DNA from: Mytilus edulis
Taxonomy: Eukaryota; Mollusca; Bivalvia; Mytilida; Mytilidae
Reading direction: 5' to 3'
Assembly: GCF_963676685.1 (NCBI RefSeq)
Contig: NC_092349.1
Coordinates: 57,643,431 to 57,707,430, forward strand
Length of the DNA stretch: 64,000 nucleotides
The position numbers were made by a program, and so were the translations under genes. Positions 49,390 through 61,148 of this stretch are shown piece after piece (the stretch's first letter is position 1; each line of letters opens with the position of its first letter). The notes beneath the pieces were generated by a model, which worked only from the letters and a program-made list of their open reading frames with translations, was not told the origin of the DNA and did no database searches.

Positions 49390-50373
49390 ATTATATTTAA
49401 CATTACTTATCATTATAGCGATTCTGTTTTATTTGGCATTTCAATTTTAGAACCGAGAAATAATTTTACACATGTATATTTAACAATGATTGAAAACAAG
49501 ATACAAATTAAGATAGGAAGAGCAAATATGCAAATTTTCAAATAAACATCAAGATACAGGCTACTGATGAATTCTACATCGGTATTATAAAACGAAAACA
49601 GTTGCAGATTTATATTGTACGATATTTGGTCTCAGGAAGAGAGTTGTATTATTGGCAATCATACTACTTTATTATAAGAAGGCATCATTTATAATTGTTG
49701 CCGATTCTACCACCCAACACTGAATATTAAGATTATTACTTGTCACGTGTACACGTAGGAGAACAATAATGAATATTTACATCATTAAAATACATGTATA
49801 CAATCAGATAGTCTACATTAAACTGAGAAAGTTGACAATTTAAACTGAGAATAATTTACAATTTGAATTTATCACTGCTTGACATTTGAAACGCATGGTT
49901 TGATTTTTTGTGAAGACTGAATTATTATAATTGAATTTGTAATTATCTATTTGACTGTATAACCACCGATGTTTGATATTTAATTTTGAAGTTACATGTA
50001 TATCTTATTGAACAGACGTAGAATCTTATCAGACAGGTTGCTTGCTTTCAAATTGAGGTAAGTGTTTAATATTAGGTCAATGTTCGTATATAACCTTTTG
50101 GGTATTTTTTATTGTCTTTTCTTTTTTTCTTAATTTGATTTCTTAAACAGACATATCTATATAAAATATAATTGGTTGATACTTTATGAACACCAAGAAG
50201 GAAAATAACTCACGTTTTTGTTCTAGGTAATCAACATATTTACCCAAAATAATATGTAAATAGTCATGAGAAGCTATTTTAGTTTATTTGTATATATACA
50301 TACAAGGCTTTCGTGTACTTATTCGTTATACACATAACATTCATCTTTCTTTGTAAAGCTTACAACTTGCAAC
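49390..50373 (+). promoter_or_regulatory. upstream region of LDLA4
   Basis: Near-identical to 27040-28017. It has the same TTGTATATATACATACAAGG stretch and TACAACTTGCAAC directly before the ATG. Being almost unchanged over about 1 kb, it argues that LDLA3 and LDLA4 are a recent duplication with a shared promoter. Confidence 0.4.
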
Positions 50374-50443
50374 ATGGAGAAGATGATCATAATCAAAGCG
50401 GCTATTATTTTGTTTCTATTTGAAACAGTAGAATCCCAGATAG
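50374..50443 (+). CDS. LDLA4 exon 1, signal peptide
   Basis: 70 bases ending CAG ATA G|GTTAGT. Differs from LDLA3 exon 1 at three residues (A-I-I for A-V-I, E for G, I for L). Confidence 0.85.
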
Positions 50444-53400
50444 GTTAGTGATTATATTGGTAGTACGTACTGTTGTAATTTATACTTAGTTTAACGTGTA
50501 CGGTTGTTTCTGTTTTCTTTCGTTAATACTACTTATTATTGTGTCAAATGATAACGGACTTAAGAAAAATGTAAAAGAACAATAATATCGAGCTCCATGG
50601 GAACTTCATACTGGAATGCCCTATATAGCATGGTAGAAAATTTTTCAAATAAGGCCTTTGAAAATTGTCGAATTAATTTCTTTTGATGTTTCGATTATGT
50701 GTTGGAAGTATTTGGTAATTTTGAATCTGTTCAAAGTTTTTCTACCGTATGTCACACTTTTCCTCATAATCTCAATAGGAAAAACAGTTCTTACATCTAA
50801 TAAAATGGACATTTAAAAATCTGAATGCGAATAGATATATCTAAAATATTTTATGTCATTTTTTAGATGCAACAAAGGTTAAAAAAATAACTATAACAGT
50901 GCGATCTGCTTTGATACGATACATCTTCTTTAATTTTTACAACACATCAGTTTTGATAATAAAAAAAAGAAGAAGAAAAAAAAGAAGGAAAGAAGATACA
51001 AAAGATGATTCTTATTTTCTATTATTTATCATCAATTCTTGAATGGTGACGTTTCCTTGTCACCATTTTATAGTCCTATTATATATCCAGACTCTTTCGA
51101 ATTGCTCGTGTATGTAGCAACGTATACAAGTATAACAAGAAAAATCAGCCTATAACTGACAATTACACCAGACTTTTCGATATTACAAACAAGTCAAAAC
51201 ATTTATTAAATTTTATTTACAAAGACATAATTCGAAAACATATTTCAACATGGAGACATTTTATACGTTCAAATATTTCACATCTTATCTTTATGGTAAT
51301 ATTTTATGCAGAGCACACAGATATCGGCATTTATCTCAAAAGATAATTATAAAACAAAATCTTAAACTAGATTTGTTGAAAAGAAATATAATTACGATAC
51401 TGTTGCCATGCCATTAAAGGGGACGTGTGTTGATATTTATATTGGTATGAATTTTGATTCATCCATATGGTTTTTGCATCGGTTGTTGTCTCTTTGACAC
51501 TTTTCCAATTTTAATTCTCAATTCATCATTTATTTTTATCCACATGAAAACACACATATTTTATCTGTTTTCAGGTACCTCATGTGGAATACTTTATACG
51601 AATAAACAAGTGCATTGTGAGGACAATAGTCAATGCGTATATGAGTATCAGCTGTGCGATGGGTCAAATCAGTGCCGAGACGGATCAGATGAACGAGAAG
51701 ATTTCTGCACAGGTGCGGCAAAACATAATACTTGTGCATAGAAAACTTGCGTTTTTAATAAGGGGATTTGACTTTTGTTTTGAGCAAACATATCCTTAAA
51801 TGATCGTCATGCATGCTTGTCTTTCGTTTAACAAATGTCATAAAAATATGTCGTTTTGCAACTATGAATACATGGTTGATACAATCTTGCAAAAAATGTC
51901 TATTTTTAGAATGGTATGATAGAACACAACAAAAAATAAAAAAAAAATACATGTTATAATGTTCATATTTCTTATGCATGTTTTGTAATAAAATGCTTCC
52001 TTTATCAGATTATCAGTGTCGTGAAGGAGATGTTAAATGTGCTGATGGTCGCCAATGCATATGGAAGCCTGCATTATGTAATAACCACATTGCATGTAAC
52101 GATGGGTCAGATGAAAGCGAGGCTACCTGTAAAGGTAAAAATAAAACAACTGACACGAGTTCAGCATTAAAAGATCATTAGCTTCGAGATATAAATACAA
52201 AATCAAAATTTATATTTTTTTTGTTCAATCAAAAATGAAAGTGAAAAAGTAAAAAAAAAAAAATCGTTCATAGCCGCCTCATTGGTTAAATTTGGTTAAA
52301 AAAAAAGAAGAAACGTCGATGATGAATTATTCATTTGTGTGTGAATAATTCGACCTCATCTAATCCATATTCATGTGACCTTCATTCTAACTTAGCTAGA
52401 AATAGGTTATGCATGTATTCTGCTCTTAAATGAAAAGAAAAAGAATGTCAACTTTGAAGGTGACATGTATGGATTAACCATTTAATTGACTGATTCATCT
52501 ACAAAAATTCAATCTCATCGAGGTAAAAACAATGAAAAATACACTTTTTATCTGCAATATGAAATTTAACGATGGTAGAAAAATACAATTGCACGTTGTC
52601 GGGATCTATTTTTTTTTTATATTTATGTCTATTTTCGGTTATATGACCGTGGTTTGTCTTAAGAGTTCATCTCGATGATTACTTAGATGACGTCTAGACA
52701 ATAGTACACACAAAATGTTGATATTTATTATTCATACGTTGTGAATTGTTTGTTTTCTGGTAATTGGAATATACGTTTTAGTATGATATCAATCGGTTAA
52801 CACTCTATGGTCGGGTTGTTGTCGCTTTGACACATTCCCCATTTCCTTTCTCAATTTTATTAACACAAAATGTGACAGACATATTCTATCATTAATCATT
52901 TGCAGTTTGATTCTCCTCTTGAGATACATAAATATGTCACAAAAATGTCTTTCAATTACGAATGAAACTTATTAAACTGTTATAAACAAAATGTTCGTTT
53001 TCCAATATTTAGTATTACTTCCTAATATTTGATTGACACTTTGATGAATAGATGAACTGTTACAGTGACTCTTTTAAAAACCGATCGGGATTTAAATCGA
53101 CAAATATATAGCATGACACACACTGAAAATCATCAAATAACTCACAAAGTATAAGATTTTAGCTCTCATAAATAAAATAACATTCATGTAAAATATTTTC
53201 AATTAAAGTATACATTATTATTAAGGGGCCAGCTGACGTCAACTTTCGGGTGCGTAATTTTTTCTCTGATTTGGAGACTCGTTGGTGGCTTTGGACTGTT
53301 TCTTTTCTGTTGTCGGGTTGTTGTCTCTTTGACACATTCCCCGTTTCTATTGTCAATTTTATTATCTATCCAGAAAAAATACACATAAAAAGGAATTGAT

Positions 53401-55572
53401 CTTGGTTATTTTATAAACTAGTAAAGATGCATATGCTGATTTATTTGTACATATTAAGATACATTCAATTAAACTTTATCTGAATGTAGCTATTTTGATT
53501 GTTTCTATGGGAATTTTTGACTTACACTAAATGTGTACCTTAGTGTGTATGTATTAAGAAAACAACAATTGAGTTTCCTAAATTTCGATTAAAGTTTGTA
53601 TTTACGAAGCTTAATGTTTCAAAAATTTAAATGAAACACTCTTATTGTATGATTCTCAGCTATAATTCTATGTATTTTTAAACCTTATTTGCTTTTCTTT
53701 TTTTTATATTTCATTGATCACACAACATTCGCAAGAAACTATTACAATTTATTCATTTAACAGGGCGCCCTTGTCGAAACATGAAGGTGCATTGTGCAGA
53801 TGACACTCAATGTATATTCTTTTGGGAACAATGTGATGGAATTACAGTTCATTGTCGTGATGGGTCTGATGACCAAGAGAATCTGTGTAGAAGTAAGAGA
53901 CTGAACACATGTTGATGATATTATTGTGTAGCTTATTCAACGACAGCATCAAATATCACAAGTTTTAAATTTCAAACCCCACGTTTTAACCAAAAATCAA
54001 CCATTATCATCTCAAGTAAAACTGTATAAAACAAAATACATAAATTAAATAAACTGTTAATATTTAACGACGTTTATCTATAATGTTATTGACTTCATAA
54101 TCAACATTTTACGAAGGCTTACCTGATGCTTTTAAAAGTGAGGAAAAAATTACCAGAGGGACTTTCAAACTCGTAAGTCGAAGACAATTTGACAACGCCA
54201 TTGCTAAAAAGGTAAAAGAGCAACAGACAAATAGACAAATAAAAGTACACAAAACATAACATAGAAAACTAAAGACTAAGCAACACCAACCTCATCAAAA
54301 CTGGTGGTGATATCAGGTGCTTCGAAAAGGTAAGAAGATCCTACTCCAATTTAATCGTTATACATTATGGTGTTATTTCTTAAACTCAAAACAATTACAA
54401 CATGTACAATGATACAAAAACATCGATCAAAGGAATAGCCGAATAGAAAAGCATTTGAAAAAAGGGATTTCGATAAGTGAATGCGAAACAGTTATAGTGG
54501 CACACTTGTAAGTGGTTGCGGTTCTGTTAATCCTCAGTGTAATATTTTTGTGGTACATGTATAAGTTTTATCATTATTGTAATACTAAATATGTTTCGGA
54601 TGTTAAAATACTAAAGCAGCATGAAATTGCGGCAAACGTTAGAAAATAATTATGATCTTATTTTTATTTCCTAGTTTTAAATAATCCTAATAACGAGGGA
54701 ATATGAGACCAATTGTTAGCTCCCTACAAATGAAATATCACTACCGGTTTACAGTAGAATTTTACATAGTTCCTGTAACCACAAATTTTTACTAGATCAT
54801 TTTCTATCCTTTTAACATTATTAACTACAGATATATAGTAACTTTAAAAATGAGGATTTACAATAGTTTTTTTCTTTTAATTTTTAGATTACACATGTGA
54901 TGACTTAAAATGTGCTGATGATTTACAATGTTTTACATATATTCATCTTTGTGATGGAAAACGAGATTGTAACGACGGATCAGATGAGACATTTAATGTC
55001 TGTAAAAGTTGGTATATCCTAACTTTTCAAGACCTGGATTCGCACATGCGTATTTACAAAATTAAAAACCAGAATTTCACTGGAAGTGATACACGAATAA
55101 TTCGTGTCATTTTCCTATTCAGACTCATGATATTACGTGTCAATTTACTAGCAAAAATTTTCATGAAAATTCACGTCAATAATTGAATTAATGATTTTAT
55201 ACTGCACTTTCCCAAAAGTTGATCATAGTACCACAAGGAAATGTATTTAACGAAAGCTTATCTAATGAAATATGATTCGGGATTTGGAAATTTTATCATG
55301 ACATTTTTTGTAATAAAATGGCAAAGTTGTGAATATAGGCACTCATTTGTAATTCAATTTGATCTTTAAATCTTTGTCACAGGTTTAACAACCACACTAT
55401 TGTTCTGTTGCAATTGATGTTTTTTCTCTGTATTACAGCCAAATATTGTGGATGGAGACAACGGTCCTGTGATAATGGGAACTGTGTTTACATCCATCAG
55501 TTCTGTGACGGAAAGGATGATTGCGGAGATTATTCGGATGAAAAAGAACCTTGCTTTCGTAACAATTACTAA
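50374..55572 (+). CDS. LDLA4: secreted protein with five LDLa domains (six exons)
   Basis: Spliced CDS 50374-50443, 51575-51712, 52009-52134, 53764-53892, 54888-55007, 55439-55572; 717 nt, 238 aa. All introns are GT-AG, phase 1. Signal peptide residues 1-23 ([16 protein letters not shown]...). Domains: A 24-69, B 70-111, C 112-154, D 155-194, E 195-238. Same order and lengths as LDLA3 except that domain D lacks four codons between Cys1 and Cys2 (YTCDDLKC). Domain E has [13 protein letters not shown], with the Asp that LDLA3 replaced by Asn. The stop is TAA, not TGA as in the other units. No anchor or other domain follows. Gene length is 5.2 kb against 8.0 kb in LDLA3 because introns 1, 4 and 5 are shorter. 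Product predicted extracellular; partner unknown. Confidence 0.87.
51035..51530 (+). mobile_element. Penelope-like retroelement fragment in LDLA4 intron 1
   Basis: Collinear with 29100-29572 in LDLA3: GGTGACGTTTCCTTGTCACC, GCTCGTGTATGTAGCAACG, ACAAGTCAAAACATTTATTA, then the TTGTCTCTTTGACAC tail. Same site and same orientation in both genes. Confidence 0.75.
51575..51712 (+). CDS. LDLA4 exon 2, LDLa class A
   Basis: 138 bases, acceptor TTTTCAG, donor ACA G|GTGCGG. Encodes [15 protein letters not shown] then [19 protein letters not shown]. Confidence 0.88.
52009..52134 (+). CDS. LDLA4 exon 3, LDLa class B
   Basis: 126 bases, acceptor TTATCAG, donor AAA G|GTAAAA. Encodes [16 protein letters not shown], identical to LDLA3 over the first half, then [19 protein letters not shown]. 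Confidence 0.88.
52135..53763. other. LDLA4 intron 3 with retroelement tails
   Basis: Two plus-orientation tails of the Penelope-like family occur: 52795-52862 (GGTCGGGTTGTTGTCGCTTT, then GACACATTCCCCATTTCC) and 53217-53366 (GGGGCCAGCTGACGTCAAC, then TTGTTGTCTCTTTGACACAT). LDLA3's intron 3 lacks these. No exon is seen. Confidence 0.55.
53764..53892 (+). CDS. LDLA4 exon 4, LDLa class C
   Basis: 129 bases, acceptor TTAACAG, donor AGA A|GTAAG. Encodes GRPCRNMKVHCADDTQC then [20 protein letters not shown]. Confidence 0.88.
54148..54352 (-). repeat. dispersed repeat family R2 in LDLA4 intron 4
   Basis: ACCAGAGGGACTTTCAAACT, CCAACCTCATCAAAACTGG and GGTGATATCAGGTGCTTCG. Same position and orientation as 31815-32010 in LDLA3, so it predates the duplication. 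Confidence 0.65.
54888..55007 (+). CDS. LDLA4 exon 5, LDLa class D (short form)
   Basis: 120 bases, acceptor TTTTTAG, donor AAA A|GTTGGT. Encodes [14 protein letters not shown] then [19 protein letters not shown]. Only four residues separate Cys1 and Cys2, against eight in LDLA3. Confidence 0.87.
55439..55572 (+). CDS. LDLA4 exon 6, LDLa class E and stop
   Basis: 134 bases, acceptor ATTACAG, TAA at 55570-55572. Encodes [15 protein letters not shown], then [15 protein letters not shown] and CFRNNY. Confidence 0.88.
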
Positions 55573-56825
55573 GCTCATGTGCTTAAGCCATCTTTTTTTG
55601 GAACTATTATGATACGTTAATTTACAAAACATTGTAATATCTCTAAGTTATTTTACTAAATTTGGAATTTTAAGAATGATTATATGTTAACAGTAACTTG
55701 TATCACGTTTCACCACAACACGATAGATAGAACATATAATAAAACATGTTTTACACATTTTATAATATTCATACAGTTGTTTATTGTGTGTTTTAATACG
55801 TATGTCCCGTTGTATGTTTCATCTGCTTAGCTTGTGTACAAAAATGTTGGTAGAAAGTACACATACTATCACAAAAACATACTATATGTCAGACATATGG
55901 TTAGAGTCATCAATATAGATTTGATGATCGCAATTACGAGTTGGTTGACAATTAATGAACCATATCGTATTACATATGATTTTAAAACCATTTCATGTTC
56001 ACCTCGTAAAAGAATTTTTGCATTGTTGTAATCGTTTACGAAAGGGTAAAATAATAGATGTCTATGACGAAGCATGCCACAAGTAATCTTTCAGAGCACC
56101 TGCTGTTACTACGGTTTATATTTGATTGTATTCTATCTGAGGTTTAGTTTTTTTCTGTGTTGTGTTGTGTTTTGTTATTTGATATTGGTTTTGTTTGCTG
56201 TTTCCTGCCTTTCTTGTTCTTTATAAAAAAAAAAATATACATATAAGGAACATATCCGCCATCATCAGTGAAATGAGTCAACCAGCTAGATAAGGTGTTC
56301 GTAAATTTTACGAAGAATTGATTTCAGCTTTACCACTAGAGACTGTTATATTTGTAGGTAAATAGCTCCATTGTGATCAGTGACAATCTATAAAGGAAAT
56401 GATTGTAAGAAACACCAGCCCTTGAATATCGTATCAAATGCGAGATACATACTCCGTATGCAGACGCTGCTGGATTTTGGTCAATACAAATTGGAAATTC
56501 ACAATCTCATTTTAGTGTACTTTGGTTTCAATCGACCTTTTCAAAAGCCAAATATGAGGCAAACTTAGATACAAATCCAAACTCTGGAATATCGTATCCT
56601 CTGGAAAAGTATACGCCGTATGCAGGCGTTACTGGAATGTCGCTATATAAAAATGAAAAATTCACTAAAACAAGACATATCATCATTCTTTCATTATTAG
56701 CGAACGGCTTTTGGTAATGAATTGGCTACTGGTAATTCCATTTTGATACTAACCCATTGAAGCAAATGATGTTATATAATGGATTATAGTTGATGAGATA
56801 GTCAAGAGCTTGAAGTCTGCTTTAA
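55573..56825. other. spacer after LDLA4
   Basis: Collinear in part with the 3' spacers of LDLA1 and LDLA3 (CACAACACGATA, then AATAAAACATGTTT). A diverged spacer/R2-like piece follows at about 56098-56225. No gene is seen. Confidence 0.5.
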
Positions 56826-57110
56826 TTATATAAAAGTGAGAATGGTAATGGGGAATGTGTCAAGTAGACAACAACCCTATCACAGAGCAGACAACAGCCA
56901 CTAATTGGTGTTCAATGCAGCTAGAAACTCCCCCACCCGAAGGCGTCTAAAGCTTGCCCCTAAACAGATATGTATACTAGTTCAGTGATAATGGAAGTCA
57001 TACTAAACTCTGATCTATATACAAGAAACTAAAATTAAAATCATACAAGACTAACAAAGGAAAGAGGCTCCTGACTTGGGACAGGCGCAAAAAATGCGAC
57101 GGGGTTAAAC
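56826..57110 (-). mobile_element. Penelope-like retroelement 3' end (minus)
   Basis: Starts (plus text) GAGAATGGTAATGGGGAATG and includes ACAACAACCCTATCACAG, AGGCTCCTGACTTGGGACAG and GCGACGGGGTTAAACAT, all of which match 44146-44430. Only the 3' noncoding end is present. Confidence 0.75.
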
Positions 57111-58734
57111 ATTTTTTTCATATCTTGACTTTCACCTAGACATATGGAACCAATGAATATACACCTGATGTTAAACAATTGCAAATGAAATACAAGTACT
57201 TGCAAACTAGTCCGAACGTGATTCGCTGGGTATATCCGCTTTTCTTGCAATGTCTGTGTCTTTTGAGAATATATTATTCCTAAATATACTGAATTTTGTT
57301 ATAAAGTTAATTAAAGAACTACTCGTAACGTTTAAACCAGATACGAAAAATATGTATGTGTTATATATCAATAGTTTATCTTGAACAATTCTCCTTTCTG
57401 TAATAAACTACAATGATGTGTTATCGGAAAAAAATCCATTAAAAACTCCAAACTTTTCGGAAAAAATATCATATTTTTAATGTTTGCTCATGTTGTTATA
57501 ATTATAGTTTGACAGAATGCCTCAAAAGAGTGCGACATATAAAGTATACCTGTCAAGAGACGTTACTTATGTGTTTATCATTTTTTTAGGTGATGATCAC
57601 AAGCTGTCTAATTCTATTAAGAATATAAGACACCTAACAAACTGTTGATGACAATGACACATCTAAACATGATTTTGAATCATATATCCATTAATAGTGA
57701 ATTAACCGTTTTATTATGCATTTAAGAGTTGTCCTACGCCTTCAAACAAAGGGCACTTGGACATTTTAAGTGTTCAATTACTTTCATAGTGACAATTTGA
57801 ATTTCATTATATATAATGTCTATCAATTAAAATTATAGCTGTTATATAGTTTTTTGGCATCATTCACATTTTTTTATGACCGAGAAATAATTGAACAAAT
57901 GTATGATTATCAATGAATGAAAAAAGGCGTTAAAGATGTAGGCATGTGAACATTTTACACCTGAGTTGAAATGAATCAATGAAATGCAATGTTATATTCT
58001 ACGTCGTATGGATCTAGTAAAGAGTTATCTCAATGGAATCTTACCTCATCCCTTTATTTTCTATTAAAGCATCTTTGCGATTCGTTGACGTTACCACCAC
58101 CAAAATCTAAATATGAAGGTTATAACCTGTCACTCCTAGTTGAAAATAAAACTTTACATCATAAAAAAATAATAAACAATAGTCTACATTAATTGAAAAT
58201 AATTGACATTTAAATGTCACACTGCTTAACATTAATATTTGAAAGCACAATATTACGTTGTGAATATTAAATATATATGATTGTGATTGTAATTAATTTT
58301 TGATCGTATAAACACCAATGTTTTAAAATAATATTTTGTTATATAGAAGAAAAAACTAAACAAACAGGGTGGTTGCTTCTTATATTAAGGCTTGTTTTAA
58401 AAATGTTTAGCATGTTCGTATATTACTTTTTTTTAGATGTGTTTACTTTTTTTTTGCAATTTTCGAATTTTTTTCACATTCTTTTGAAAACAAGCTACAT
58501 TGAAAGATAATTGTTCGTACCTTATGAACACAAAGATTGCAAATTAAACACGTGTTTTTAATAGATTTTTTCGACACATTTACCATCAAAATATGTGAAC
58601 AGTCATTAGAAGAATATTGTATTGTAATTGTGTAGGTGTATATTTAACGGTTCCGTGTATTTTGTCGGTACTTACATATAAAATTTATCTTATTTTGTTT
58701 AATTTATTAGCTTACAACTTGCAAAGCGAAAAAG
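57111..58734. other. upstream region of the LDLA5 remnant
   Basis: Diverged version of the upstream block ahead of LDLA1-4 (for example AATGTTATATTCTACGTCGTAT near 57987, TTAGCTTACAACTTGCAAAG before the ATG). A TATATTTAA stretch lies near 58640. No exon is seen before 58735. Confidence 0.45.
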
Positions 58735-58904
58735 ATGAACATTATCAAAGCAGCTGTTATTGTCTTTCTCTTTAGAACAGTGAAATCTCAGATAGGTTAG
58801 TGATTAAATTGGGAGTGTGTGTCATTATTATAAATAAGTATAGATTATTCTAAATAAAAAGGATGTTCTTATCCCAGGAAGAAAACTCTTGCCGTTTAAG
58901 CCAC

Positions 58905-59050
58905 AAGTTGTTGGAACTTTTGGTCCTCAATGCTCTTCAACTTGGTGTTTTCGATTTTTTTTCCGTCTCAGCATCACTGGTTAGTCTTGTGTGGACGAAA
59001 CGCGCGTCTGGTGTACTTGAATTAGATTTTAAACCTGGTACCTTTTGTTG
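58905..59050 (+). repeat. dispersed repeat family R1 in LDLA5
   Basis: TTTTGGTCCTCAATGCTCTT, CAGCATCACTGGTTAGTCTT, GACGAAACGCGCGTCTGG and AACCTGGTACCTTTTG. Lies 0.1 kb after the signal exon. Confidence 0.7.
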
Positions 59051-59079
59051 GCTATTATTCGTGTGTTTCACTTTTCAAG

Positions 59080-59320
59080 GATACCGCTGTTCGAAATTCA
59101 TACATCTATAGAGAAAAAACAAATCCGAGTTACAAACTAAAACTGAGGGAAAAGCATCAAATATAAGAAAACTATGACACAACAGAAACACAACATTAAA
59201 ATGTAAAACACACAGAAACGAACTATAATATAACAATGGCCATTTCCCTGACTTGGTACAGGGCATTTTAAGATAAAAATGGTGGGTTGAACCCGGTTTT
59301 GTGGCATGCCAAACATCCCG
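59080..59320 (-). repeat. dispersed repeat, reverse complement of 38620-38890
   Basis: ACCGCTGTTCGAAATTCAT, CAACAGAAACACAACATTAA, TAACAATGGCCATTTCCCTG and AAAAATGGTGGGTTGAACC. Noncoding. Confidence 0.65.
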
Positions 59321-61148
59321 CTTTAATGGCAATGTTAATTATAACATTACAATATTAATTAATAATGACAATATTACATGACAGGATTACAATACAAATA
59401 CATGTGAGAAAATACAGGACAGAGAAACAAACGATTACCAGCCAACAACTGATACCTGGTTAAAAAAATTAAAACGCAAGACGCGCGCCACGTCCACACA
59501 AGACTAAACAGCGACGCCCAGATGAAAAAAGTTTGAAAGCCAAAACAAGTACATAGCTGAAAAGTATAAGAATTTCATTAACAGGGGTATTCTCCTTACA
59601 ACAAAATTATTTAAACATATTTATGAGGAATTACGACTGAAACACGAACAGGTTTATCAGTCACCATTACAAATTGGTTGACCGATACGAATTTTTAAAC
59701 TAAGTAGCTATATGTTTTGCGCGTTTTATATCTGTAATTTAACCGATTGTGTTCTATCTTTTATATCAATATGTAAAATTAATTTGCCTGGCTTTTGATG
59801 CATAACATCTGCCGATTACTGTGTCGATGTATCCCTTCTCGCTCCATTGAAGGGCATGCGATTTTTTCAGCTTCTGTCCGTAACTTTGATTCATTGCTTC
59901 TTCAGTGATTTTTAACATTTATAAAATCGGTAATTACCATCGACTTGACCATTAAACAACGTCACAATACATCAAAATGCAATTACAATACCAAACAATA
60001 TGTTATTATCTCAGAGGTAAACGGAGAGACATATTTGTATTCGTCATTTTGAAGCGAAGATGCTTTTTTATATTTTGTAAACAAAATTTGGAGGAAATCA
60101 ATCGATTTCATGTATGTCATTCTAATTCTGTTATAATTAATTTTTCAATTTTTCTGGGCAGATCTTAGTTTATTTTGTGGTCGAAATGAAAAAAAACTTC
60201 AAATTATTTTTTTAGAAAAAAGATTAATAATCAATTATTTTAAAACTCTCTGAAAATCATGTCACAAACGTAAAACACGTCTGTCTTAACCTTCAGCATT
60301 CCGGTGAGGATCTTTTCGAATAACATATATTTACTTATACATGTACGATATAAGGTGGTACATAACATTATAAGAAGAAATTTATGTTTCACATCGGATG
60401 ACTTAAGAGGTCAACTCAATAACTAATTAGATGGCGTCTAGACTAAAATACACACGAAACGAAGCGACGTTTTTTCAAGTCTGTGTATTGTTTATTGTCT
60501 ATTTTATACTTTTATTAGTTTTGATAAATGTTTAACATTGCTGTAAATTATATATGAGAATCGGTGAATATGAATTTGACAGGTAGTGTCCCTTTAATCA
60601 CTTTTTTTTCAAAATATTATTAGTTTCATCGTGAGTTAGTGACCAAATACGATATATACGGGGTGTACAGTCAATTCCATATGGGGTGAGAACGACGCTC
60701 GAACCCATATGAAATTTTCTGACCTCGTATATATCGTATGAGCTCACTAACACAATATGCAATGAATTTATCTTACAGACTGTCTTATTTGTTGAATTTA
60801 TACTAGAGTTGTCTCATTTGTAATCATACCACATCTTTTTTTTTATATTGAAGTGTTAAAGTGTTCAAGTTTAAGAACCTATACTTTCATTGGTCTGCAC
60901 AACAACATTTTATTTATTTCATACAGTTAATCACATTTATATTCGGCCTAATAATGTTGAAAGTCACGTTAACCCTTGATCTCCACGAATTACTATGTCT
61001 CACACGTTCAAGTCGATACTCTTTGTGTTTTGAAACACTTACGTTCTGTTATACATGCGCAGGGTTTTCAAGATGAAATTATAAACTTCAGATAATGAGT
61101 GACTTAAAAAAGGACGAATTTACAATATTTTGTTCTTTTAATTTTTAA
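59321..61148. other. no supported gene; one foldback
   Basis: AT-rich spacer or intron of the LDLA5 remnant. Contains the foldback at 60635-60751 and a short GAGTTGTCTCATTTG repeat piece at about 60800-60840. No exon is seen. Confidence 0.45.
60635..60751. repeat. foldback/MITE-like element, about 29-bp arms
   Basis: The left arm 60635-60663 (GTTAGTGACCAAATACGATA...) and right arm 60723-60751 (...CGTATGAGCTCACTAAC) are reverse complements with four or five mismatches. Inner CCATATGGGG and CCCATATG add a second, shorter pairing. Confidence 0.7.
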
